In this document: positions 1 through 5,048 of the stretch, in pieces
Numbering within the stretch: position 1 is the stretch's first letter
Layout of the letters: each line of letters opens with the position of its first letter
Assembly: GCA_011046295.1 (NCBI GenBank)
Contig: DSAV01000221.1
Location: 1-5,967, forward strand
DNA from: Deltaproteobacteria bacterium
GTDB taxonomy: Bacteria; Desulfobacterota; Syntrophia; Syntrophales; Smithellaceae
DNA length: 5,967 bases
Direction: 5' to 3'
Made by a program: the position numbers and the translations under genes
Notes under the pieces: generated by a model
Seen by the model: the letters and a program-made list of their open reading frames with translations, nothing else
Databases searched by the model: none
Told to the model about the DNA's origin: nothing

Positions 1-764
1 ACTTCCGCCTGCATCACCAGACATCGTCCTGAGGCGCTGATAAAACCTGTTTTGGAAAGTCCGATATTCCAGCCGGGATTTTGAACTAAACGATTGGTGT
101 TATAAAATTCTCTTACGTGCTGGCCTGCGTCGATAACAGTTTTTTTACAGGTAGTAAATTCCCTGATCAGATCATATCGATACGCGGCATCAACCAATTG
201 GACTAAATCCCGCGCGGAAGAGACATTATTACTGGAAAGTCCGGTGGGTTCCGCAAAACGTGTTTCATTTAATTCTAAAGACTGAGCTTTTTCGTTCATG
301 GCGCTGATGAAGGCTTCCATGCCTCCCGGATATGTGCGTCCCAAAGCTCGGGCGCAGCGATTATCTGAAGACATAAGTGTTAACAAAAGCGCTTCTCTTC
401 GTGTAATCTCAGTGCCCGCCGGTAAAAGAGCGCGAATGCGGCGGCGAAGGCCGAACAGATCCTTGCTCTCGATGGTTATTGATTCTTCAAGATCCATATC
501 CGCGTCAAGAACGACCATGGCAGTCATCAGTTTGGTGATGGAAGCGATAGGCACTACAGTGTTAGCTTTCTTCTGGATGATGAATTCTCCTGTGTCTTGG
601 TCAACAACCAAAGCTGCGGCAGAACGTAACACCGGCATTTTAGGAGTAGGGTCTGGCTGGGTGGAAGAATTCAGTTCTTTCGCAATTCCCCTAGAGACGG
701 TTAGTGAGAGCAAAGCTACACATATGGCTAATGGCACTATGGCCACGCGAATTTTACGCATCAT
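1..764 (-). CDS. pbpG: D-alanyl-D-alanine endopeptidase, PBP7/PbpG type (3' end beyond the window)
   Basis: Penicillin-binding serine peptidase (family S11) that acts in the periplasm on peptidoglycan cross-links or stem peptides. 254 residues are visible. Residues 1-28 form a signal peptide (basic MRKIR, hydrophobic core, probable cleavage after GIA). All three S11 catalytic motifs are present: S75-I-T-K78 (nucleophile Ser75), S133-D-N135 and K238-T-G240. The flanks match Escherichia coli PBP7 closely as I remember it: ASITKLMTAMVVLDA, LMSSDNR, TRFAEPTGLS, SARDL, NWNI-type text before LSKTGF, then GRCLVM. E. coli PBP7 is about 310 residues, so roughly the last 60 lie off the left edge. Two adjacent ATGs (764 and 761) follow GGAG at 773-770, with spacings of 5 and 8 nt, and cannot be separated by eye. 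A carboxypeptidase of the PBP5 group is the alternative, but the motif context favours PBP7. Catalytic class is seen directly; endopeptidase activity is inferred from the family. Confidence 0.93.
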   Translation of the reverse strand, partial: MMRKIRVAIVPLAICVALLSLTVSRGIAKELNSSTQPDPTPKMPVLRSAAALVVDQDTGEFIIQKKANTVVPIASITKLMTAMVVLDADMDLEESITIESKDLFGLRRRIRALLPAGTEITRREALLLTLMSSDNRCARALGRTYPGGMEAFISAMNEKAQSLELNETRFAEPTGLSSNNVSSARDLVQLVDAAYRYDLIREFTTCKKTVIDAGQHVREFYNTNRLVQNPGWNIGLSKTGFISASGRCLVMQAE

Positions 765-1046
765 TATTTCTCCGTGATTTGCGGATACTGAAATACATAT
801 GTTATTCATTACATTACACAATATTTAAAATTCGTCAATCGTTATTAAAAGGGAAAAAATGTAATTGCACTACGCGTAAAATATAATTTGTCCGAGATCA
901 AAAAAATATTGTTTTTGAACAAGAGAATTGCTTCTTATTTATGGCCACATCTTAAAATTTATTATCATGTTTTGCTTCGTTTCATTTTTTAAAATTTATT
1001 TTTTAGGAAATTATTGGAGGCGGATTAATTTAAGGATTGATGATAT
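765..1046. other. AT-rich spacer between two minus-strand genes
   Basis: This spacer lies between the stop codon of the ATP-grasp gene and the start of the PBP7-type gene. It holds the candidate promoter at 811-838. I see no clear stem plus T-run terminator behind the ATP-grasp gene, so readthrough into the PBP7-type gene cannot be excluded. A GGAGG at 1016-1020 on the plus strand looks like a ribosome binding site, but no credible reading frame follows it. No tRNA-like or small-protein gene could be supported. Confidence 0.6.
811..838 (-). promoter_or_regulatory. candidate sigma-70 promoter of the PBP7-type gene
   Basis: On the minus strand, a -35-like TTGACG (838-833) and a -10-like TAATGT (816-811) are separated by 16 nt. 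Transcription would begin near 804, leaving a leader of about 40 nt before the ATG at 764. The DNA just upstream is AT-rich, as expected of an UP-element-like region. This was judged by eye only; the -10 matches 4 of 6 consensus bases. Confidence 0.45.
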
Positions 1047-2054
1047 TTATTTGCAAAAAAGCGGATGCCGGGCAGCGGCCAGGTTGACAATGCGGCTGCC
1101 CATCCGGCCGTAGGAATATCCGGCTTCCGCCGCGGCATGGGTCATGGAGGTCTGCGGATTAATGTCGGGATTCGGATTAACGTCAATTACATAGAATATT
1201 CCGTTGAGATACCGCACATCAATGCGCCCGTAGTCTCTGCAACCCGTGGCCTGGTAAGTGGCAAGGACAATTCGCTCAAGGGCTGCCTGAGAGTGAGGTG
1301 CCAACTGCGCCGGGACGCGCATGTCGATACTTTCGTAAAGACGGGAGCCGGGATCGTACTTGGCGGCGTAAGTGAAGAGACGGTCGCGGATGTCGGTCAG
1401 GTTATTATAATCCATTTCCACGGCGGGCAGCGTTGATATTTTCCCGTTTCCCCAGACAGCGTTGAGAAATTCCCGTCCGTTGATGAATTCTTCTACCAGT
1501 GCCGGTTGCTTGTGCTCTTCCAGAATGAATGCCACGCGGCTTTCCAGTTCATCCGGGCAGGTAACGATTGATTCGGAAGAAATGCCGATGCTGCAGTGTT
1601 CATGTGCCGCTTTAACTATGGAGGGGAAAATATTCCATCCTCCAACATCAGGAGTATCAAAGACATCCCATGGCGGTGTGGGGATATTTGCTTCGTCAAG
1701 AACGCGTTTTACCCGCGGCTTGTCGTAAGAAAGAGCGAGCACATCATGAGAAGAGCCGGTGAAGACGAAACCCATTTTTTCCATTACCGCGGCAACTTCC
1801 GGTTCGCTGTGCGGGACGCCGGGAAGTTCCTCGCACCAGTTAAATATAATATAATTGCACGGGTCATAAGCGCTAAGCCGCTGGGCCAGACGATTATCGT
1901 CAACTGCCAGTGCTTCAACGGGATGACCAAGTTCATTCAAAGCATTGCCAAGCGTTGTTGTATCCTGCTCGCTTTCCAACAGTTCTTCCGATGTCCATTC
2001 AGGATTTAAATTGTGAAGCAGTAGTACCGGCAGGTCGTGCCTTATTTTGTCCAT
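1047..2054 (-). CDS. D-alanine-D-alanine ligase-like ATP-grasp enzyme, substrate uncertain
   Basis: A 335-residue cytoplasmic ATP-grasp ligase. By-eye alignment to E. coli DdlB (residue numbers from memory) finds its ATP, Mg and core catalytic residues: K112 in YDK (=K97), K148 in IVKAA (=K144), E188 and E195 in VEEFINGREF (=E180, E187), K232-Y233 in AKYDPG (=K215-Y216), and R277-I-D279 in GCRDYGRIDV (=R255, D257). The metal-binding end reads D291-V-N293 in place of E-x-N. Differences fall around the amino-acid pocket. The N-terminal GG-x-S-x-E-x-E-V-S loop is absent, S150 becomes C154, G276 becomes D297 and S281 becomes T302. I therefore avoid naming it ddl; it may join other amino acids or another carboxylate. 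The 2054 ATG lacks a good ribosome binding site, but the frame has no other ATG, GTG or TTG before the stop codon at 2126-2124. The neighbouring PBP7-type gene hints at a peptidoglycan link (inference). Confidence 0.88.
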   Translation of the reverse strand: MDKIRHDLPVLLLHNLNPEWTSEELLESEQDTTTLGNALNELGHPVEALAVDDNRLAQRLSAYDPCNYIIFNWCEELPGVPHSEPEVAAVMEKMGFVFTGSSHDVLALSYDKPRVKRVLDEANIPTPPWDVFDTPDVGGWNIFPSIVKAAHEHCSIGISSESIVTCPDELESRVAFILEEHKQPALVEEFINGREFLNAVWGNGKISTLPAVEMDYNNLTDIRDRLFTYAAKYDPGSRLYESIDMRVPAQLAPHSQAALERIVLATYQATGCRDYGRIDVRYLNGIFYVIDVNPNPDINPQTSMTHAAAEAGYSYGRMGSRIVNLAAARHPLFCK

Positions 2055-2080
2055 TTTTATTTTTGCTTTGCCGTCCAGCA

Positions 2081-2103
2081 GAACGAAAATTATTTTTTCG
2101 TTC
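2081..2103. repeat. perfect 9-bp inverted repeat upstream of the ATP-grasp gene
   Basis: GAACGAAAA (2081-2089) and TTTTCGTTC (2095-2103) are exact reverse complements around a 5-nt TTATT loop. The element lies 27-49 nt upstream of the ATP-grasp ATG, inside its predicted leader. It could be an RNA hairpin affecting translation of a gene with no clear Shine-Dalgarno sequence, or a protein-binding palindrome. It could also stop transcription arriving from the right: read on the minus strand, the second arm ends in few U residues, so a terminator role is weak. Confidence 0.6.
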
Positions 2104-2141
2104 CATGTTATCGGGGCGAAATTTTATCGCTATCGATATCC

Positions 2142-2169
2142 TTGTTTATATTTCTTTTTAAAATATAAC
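2142..2169 (+). promoter_or_regulatory. candidate promoter of the outer-membrane protein gene
   Basis: TTGTTT (2142-2147) and TATAAC (2164-2169) are separated by 16 nt on the plus strand. The start would fall near 2176, giving a leader of about 150 nt. It overlaps the candidate minus-strand promoter at 2162-2191, so polymerase could probably not occupy both at once. The surrounding DNA is AT-rich, which makes chance matches likely. Confidence 0.3.
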
Positions 2170-2191
2170 AAAAATATTCAGCGAATATCAA
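2162..2191 (-). promoter_or_regulatory. candidate promoter of the ATP-grasp gene
   Basis: On the minus strand, TTGATA (2191-2186) and TATATT (2167-2162) are separated by 18 nt. Transcription would start near 2155, leaving a leader of about 100 nt that contains the hairpin at 2081-2103. The spacer contains most of the palindrome at 2174-2188, a position where a bound repressor would block this promoter. Confidence 0.38.
2174..2188. promoter_or_regulatory. possible operator palindrome ATATTC-AGC-GAATAT
   Basis: A perfect 6-bp inverted repeat with a 3-nt centre. It sits between the -35 and -10 elements of the candidate leftward promoter and just downstream of the -10 of the candidate rightward one. 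A dimeric regulator bound here could control both divergent genes. No regulator gene is adjacent and I cannot assign the site to a family. AT-rich DNA produces such palindromes by chance fairly often. Confidence 0.35.
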
Positions 2192-2314
2192 GCAGAATAA
2201 AAATATTTTATCGACTGAGGAATAAATAAACAAAAGCAGTGTTTCGCTCTGCCGATATTTTACCTTTTCATATTTTTTAAATTGCTGTATGGACATAGCG
2301 AAAAAAAATTACGC

Positions 2315-2319
2315 GGGGG
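2315..2319 (+). promoter_or_regulatory. ribosome binding site deciding the start of the outer-membrane protein gene
   Basis: GGGGG lies 8 nt before the ATG at 2328. An earlier in-frame ATG at 2289 has only AT-rich sequence in front of it and would put 13 polar residues ahead of the signal peptide. The 2328 start is therefore preferred. Confidence 0.7.
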
Positions 2320-2327
2320 TTTATAAT

Positions 2328-3158
2328 ATGGGGTTGCCGATACGGAGCTTTTTTCTTTTAACTGTTGTGTTGTGTTTGTATAGTGTGTTTCCCAATAATT
2401 CATTTGCGGTAAACTTTTATGATGGTTCCCGTGCTAAAGAAGGTTTTTACTTCCTTACTTATACTTATGCCTACTATGCCGATGAGACTACCGACAAAAG
2501 CGGGAAAGCAGTAAGGAAAGATTTTGGTCTTTTCAGCGCGCAGGAAATATTGCGCTTTTGCTACTATTCACCTGATTTTGTCGCGACTGTTGTCGTGCCT
2601 TTCGGCTACACGAAAATAAGTTCTATGGATCAGGACTCTTTTGGTCTGGGTGATGCGAGTCTCGGCGCGGGTTATTTTCTGCCGGTAAAACAGATTGATA
2701 TTCTTCCGATGTTATTTATAAAATTCCCCACGGGAAAATACGATGCGGCAAAAGCCGCCAACATCGGCTCTAATCAGTACGACATTGCGCCTATGGTTTT
2801 TATGCACAAGACAATGGGTGATTTCAGTATTGATGCTTCTGTCAAATATTATTTCCGGCTGAAAAATAACGATACCGGTGTTTCGCCGGGAGATGAACTG
2901 CGCCTGGAAGGCCTTTTAGGTTACAATATTACGGACAAGTTTAAATTAGGCCCTTCGGTAAGCTGGATGATTAGCAATGATAAAAAACAAAACGGTTCAG
3001 CTGTCAGAGGAAGCGCCCGGGAAAAACTTTCCGTGGGGGCTGATTTCTATTGCCGCTTTTCCTGGCTCAGCGTGACGCTGACCTATCTTTATGATGTCCA
3101 CACGGAAAACTCTCCCCAGGGGCATTTTGTCCAACTCAAAACCGTTTATCGTTTCTGA
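2328..3158 (+). CDS. outer-membrane beta-barrel protein, MetA-pathway/transporter type
   Basis: A 276-residue predicted outer-membrane protein. Residues 1-27 form a signal peptide (MGLPIR, then a hydrophobic stretch, with likely cleavage after NSFA). The mature part shows alternating polar and aromatic strands and ends in KTVYRF; a C-terminal Phe is the usual outer-membrane barrel assembly signal. Marks of the family often annotated as 'MetA-pathway of phenol degradation' or 'transporter' are FGLGDASLGAGYFLP (106-120), a strand followed by FPTGKYD (133-139), and GSNQYDIAPMV (148-157). The family name comes from an early aromatic-degradation link and does not establish a substrate. No aromatic-degradation or transport genes are adjacent, so the cargo is unknown. 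The gene is transcribed alone, divergently from the ATP-grasp gene and convergently with the acyltransferase. Barrel nature and location are well supported; function is not. Confidence 0.85.
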   Translation: MGLPIRSFFLLTVVLCLYSVFPNNSFAVNFYDGSRAKEGFYFLTYTYAYYADETTDKSGKAVRKDFGLFSAQEILRFCYYSPDFVATVVVPFGYTKISSMDQDSFGLGDASLGAGYFLPVKQIDILPMLFIKFPTGKYDAAKAANIGSNQYDIAPMVFMHKTMGDFSIDASVKYYFRLKNNDTGVSPGDELRLEGLLGYNITDKFKLGPSVSWMISNDKKQNGSAVRGSAREKLSVGADFYCRFSWLSVTLTYLYDVHTENSPQGHFVQLKTVYRF

Positions 3159-3193
3159 TTGTTTACAAGCGGGTAATTAATTTCTGGGGACAC

Positions 3194-3239
3194 ATATCCG
3201 GAAAGCGCCTTGGTATTGCGCGCTGACTCGTACGGATAT
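3194..3239. repeat. nested inverted repeat in the convergent spacer, possible repeat-element remnant or terminator
   Basis: ATATCCG (3194-3200) pairs with CGGATAT (3233-3239). Inside it, AGCGC (3204-3208) pairs with GCGCT (3220-3224) around an 11-nt loop. The two stems are separated by unequal bulges of 3 and 8 nt. The element fills the gap between two converging stop codons (3158 and 3247), where a bidirectional terminator would be expected, but there is no T-run on either side. TTTCTGGGGACAC (3181-3193) just before it reminds me of the GGGGACAC ends seen near REP-associated tyrosine transposase elements. That resemblance is from memory, and only one copy is in this window. Confidence 0.45.
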
Positions 3240-3246
3240 CACAGAA

Positions 3247-4656
3247 CTAACATTTAGCTTTTTTTCGTGAAGCCATGAATTTTGTAAATTCAAATACCGC
3301 GCCGGTAAAGGAAATGAAGATAATGGCAAGAAGCGCCCAGTAGTAAAACTCAAACCCCGCAGCCAGCGCAATCAGCTTCAATGTGACAAAAAACAAAATA
3401 GCCGTTTTAGGATGAGGATAAACCAGCCGATGGCTCAGCCACAGGCACGCGGGAGCGATGATAATTATCATCACTACAATTTTCAAAACGGGAGATACCG
3501 GTACATTCAGAAAAGTGTATTGAAAAATGAGAATGGGAATATAATGAAGGATGTAAACATTAATCGAATGCTTGGAGCAAAATGCTGTTACGGCGTTGGG
3601 TTTGTTGAAAAACTTTTTGGCGAAAGAAAGCAAAAACATCAGGATAAAAACGCAGGCCAGCGGAACCAAAAGCCAGATGGGGATAATTACGCGCGCCAAG
3701 TAATCGCCGATGACAGGCATTTCTAATTTGTCTTCAAAAAGAGTATTGTGCTCGACTATTTTGTACATTCCTTCGACTTCCGGCAGGTAAATGAAGTGCA
3801 TCAGGTAGATGTATAATCCCAAAAATATTAGTGTCAGCATGCCCCATATCTTCCAACTGCCGATATCTCCGCGGGTCAGCCACTCCTTTTTATAGGCATA
3901 AAGCCCGAAGGCAAAAAGAGGCACCAGCACCCATATCTGAATGTTTTCAAAGATGACGGCTTTGCCCAGCAGCGTCCAGCCGTTGAGTTGAATATCATGC
4001 ACCACATACCACCAGGCGACGGCAAAATAGACAAGGCTCAACGTCACGGCAAAGAGGATGGTTTTGAGAATGATTTTATTTCTGCTGTCCAGGCTTACCG
4101 GTTTGGCGGCTTTTTTCGCGAAAGGCAGGCGCGCCAAGACGAAGATTAAAGTCAGAAAAAAAAGCAGTGTTAAGAACCAGGTGTGATAAAAATTAAAACC
4201 TATCGTGTTCATTATTTTATCGGCGTCACTGAAGTATATCAGGGGAATATTGGCAAAAGAGCGCCAGAATGCGATGAATGTATCCGGATATGTAAGGCTA
4301 AGATTGCCTATTCTTTTGGACAGGAGATAAGGGAAAATATCCCCGGCGCAGAAGAGAAAGACGATTACCGGTACATAAAGCCGCGTAAATCTTTTCTTGA
4401 TGTAGGCAAGAGCGCCGGATCTCTGAAGCGAAGGGAGGATAAAAAGCGCGGCAATAAAAATCACGCAGGGCATCATGTAGACGTACATTGTCCTGATTGC
4501 GGTTTCATAAATTCTGGCCGAGCCGTCTTTGTCTACCGTCGCCCACCAGAAAAGCAGGGGATAGGCAAAAGCCAGAAAGGCATGGTAAACCACCACGTTG
4601 TAGATAATGATGTTTCTCAGATTATCCAGATAGACAATGCGTTTTTCTGTTTCCAT
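3247..4656 (-). CDS. acyltransferase-3 family integral membrane protein
   Basis: A 469-residue polytopic inner-membrane protein of the AT3 family. Members move acyl groups, usually acetyl, onto sugars, lipids or other envelope targets. The N terminus RIVYLDNLRN carries the family's R-x10-H pattern: R14 and H25, the latter in VVVYHAF at the head of helix 1. KRFTRLYVP (88-96) leads into a helix, YHTWFL (157-162) fits the family's H-x-W-F-L site, and SINVYILHYIPI (364-375) fits the late S-x-Y-x-L-H segment. About 10-12 membrane segments are visible, at roughly 15-38, 57-76, 93-112, 157-176, 196-219, 235-255, 270-290, 323-346, 365-384, 389-408 and 415-457 (probably two). The last pair extends beyond the usual ten-helix core. 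Start 4656 follows AGGA with 5-nt spacing; the earlier ATG at 4677 has no ribosome binding site. No glycosyltransferase or partner SGNH gene is nearby, so the acceptor is unknown. Confidence 0.9.
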   Translation of the reverse strand: METEKRIVYLDNLRNIIIYNVVVYHAFLAFAYPLLFWWATVDKDGSARIYETAIRTMYVYMMPCVIFIAALFILPSLQRSGALAYIKKRFTRLYVPVIVFLFCAGDIFPYLLSKRIGNLSLTYPDTFIAFWRSFANIPLIYFSDADKIMNTIGFNFYHTWFLTLLFFLTLIFVLARLPFAKKAAKPVSLDSRNKIILKTILFAVTLSLVYFAVAWWYVVHDIQLNGWTLLGKAVIFENIQIWVLVPLFAFGLYAYKKEWLTRGDIGSWKIWGMLTLIFLGLYIYLMHFIYLPEVEGMYKIVEHNTLFEDKLEMPVIGDYLARVIIPIWLLVPLACVFILMFLLSFAKKFFNKPNAVTAFCSKHSINVYILHYIPILIFQYTFLNVPVSPVLKIVVMIIIIAPACLWLSHRLVYPHPKTAILFFVTLKLIALAAGFEFYYWALLAIIFISFTGAVFEFTKFMASRKKAKC

Positions 4657-4717
4657 CTTTATCCTGCGGGCATTCATTTTTTTGAAGCTGCGGGAAGTTC
4701 AGATGTAATCCCCGCTG

Positions 4718-4748
4718 ATTCTATTTAACATGACGTTGATTTTGTCAA
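4718..4748 (-). promoter_or_regulatory. candidate promoter of the acyltransferase gene
   Basis: A perfect -35 hexamer TTGACA lies on the minus strand at 4748-4743. Two -10 choices overlap downstream: TAGAAT (4723-4718) with a long 19-nt spacer, or TAAATA (4727-4722) with a 15-nt spacer preceded by an extended TGT. Neither spacing is ideal. The leader to the 4656 ATG would be about 55 nt. Confidence 0.4.
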
Positions 4749-4882
4749 GTAGTGATTGCATCTGTTTTGTCAGCGGTTTTTTTGTTACTCGCATCCATAT
4801 TTTAATTAAAAATATTGTTTATCATATTATATCGGCAAAAAATAATTTCTTGATGTTTTTTTTATGCGGCACTGGTTCTTAT

Positions 4883-4904
4883 TATCCTTAATTGCCTTAA
4901 GATA
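4883..4904. promoter_or_regulatory. inverted repeat abutting the -35 of the sensor promoter
   Basis: CTTAA (4887-4891) and TTAAG (4897-4901) are exact reverse complements around TTGCC. With one unpaired C at 4886 the symmetry continues to TAT (4883-4885) and ATA (4902-4904). The element ends 5 nt before the -35 hexamer at 4910, a usual location for an activator site. No known regulator motif is recognised. Confidence 0.35.
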
Positions 4905-4909
4905 TTGTC

Positions 4910-4938
4910 TTGACGTAATTTTTATCTTTATGTATTCT
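4910..4938 (+). promoter_or_regulatory. candidate sigma-70 promoter of the 7TMR-DISM sensor gene
   Basis: TTGACG (4910-4915) and TATTCT (4933-4938) are separated by the ideal 17 nt. Transcription would start near 4945, leaving a leader of about 100 nt before the ATG at 5049. This is the best-spaced promoter in the window. Confidence 0.55.
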
Positions 4939-4970
4939 TGGTGTGAAAATAGTGTCTTATCGGCTTCGGA

Positions 4971-4989
4971 GCAGATTAAGTTCATCTGT
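4971..4989 (+). repeat. small hairpin in the predicted leader of the sensor gene
   Basis: GCAGAT (4971-4976) can pair with ATCTGT (4984-4989) around a 7-nt loop, counting one G-U pair. It lies about 25 nt into the predicted transcript. It is not followed by a T-run, so it is not an obvious terminator. I cannot match it to a known riboswitch class. Confidence 0.3.
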
Positions 4990-5018
4990 CGGATGGTATA
5001 GAAGTTATTGGCGCGCTT

Positions 5019-5030
5019 GTCATAAATGAC
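5019..5030 (+). repeat. 12-bp palindrome just before the sensor ribosome binding site
   Basis: GTCAT-AA-ATGAC has perfect 5-bp arms with only two central bases. It ends 4 nt before the AGGGAG ribosome binding site (5035-5040). It could be a protein-binding site at DNA or mRNA level; a two-base loop makes an RNA hairpin unlikely without opening the A-T closing pairs. Confidence 0.3.
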
Positions 5031-5048
5031 TTATAGGGAGCATAAGGC

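Larger units (their letters stand above)
4657..5048. other. divergent intergenic control region
   Basis: This 392-nt gap separates the acyltransferase gene from the sensor gene. It holds a candidate promoter for each direction (4718-4748 minus, 4910-4938 plus). It also holds several inverted repeats and a long AT-rich centre (about 4795-4865) that includes an AT-only palindrome at 4797-4815 (7-bp arms, AATTA loop). A perfect minus-strand TATAAT occurs at 4831-4826 without a matching -35. I see no convincing open frame, tRNA or known riboswitch consensus. Confidence 0.6.

Noticed and set aside
298..777. 159-codon plus-strand open frame opposite the PBP7-type gene
   Set aside because: The minus-strand frame carries all three S11 catalytic motifs and a signal peptide. 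The plus frame is low-complexity Arg/Ser-rich with no recognisable domain, so it is a shadow.
1016..1042. Strong GGAGG with ATG at 1040 on the plus strand, as if starting a gene
   Set aside because: The spacing is too long (19 nt) and the frame stops after about 15 codons, so no credible product follows.
928..1113. Possible small membrane protein on the plus strand in the spacer
   Set aside because: It starts at a TTG without a ribosome binding site and runs into the antisense of the ATP-grasp gene; its hydrophobicity simply reflects T-rich DNA.
1065..2009. Several plus-strand open frames opposite the ATP-grasp gene
   Set aside because: They overlap a minus-strand frame with a full set of ATP-grasp motifs, and their translations show no domain signature.
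2108..2296. 62-codon minus-strand frame upstream of the ATP-grasp gene
   Set aside because: It lies across the AT-rich divergent promoter region, has a composition-driven Lys/Ile/Phe/Tyr sequence and no domain or ribosome binding site support.
2289..2327. Upstream ATG at 2289 as the start of the outer-membrane protein
   Set aside because: It has no ribosome binding site and would place polar residues before the signal peptide; the ATG at 2328 follows GGGGG at good spacing.
4657..4677. ATG at 4677 as the acyltransferase start
   Set aside because: There is no ribosome binding site before it, whereas AGGA lies 5 nt before the 4656 ATG, directly ahead of the family's N-terminal segment.
4183..4728. 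181-codon plus-strand frame opposite the acyltransferase
   Set aside because: The opposite strand encodes a coherent multi-helix AT3 protein; this frame is its antisense shadow.
4945..5048. Known riboswitch (for example cyclic-di-GMP type) in the sensor leader
   Set aside because: I looked for conserved cores of common riboswitch classes and saw none; only small, unconnected inverted repeats are present.
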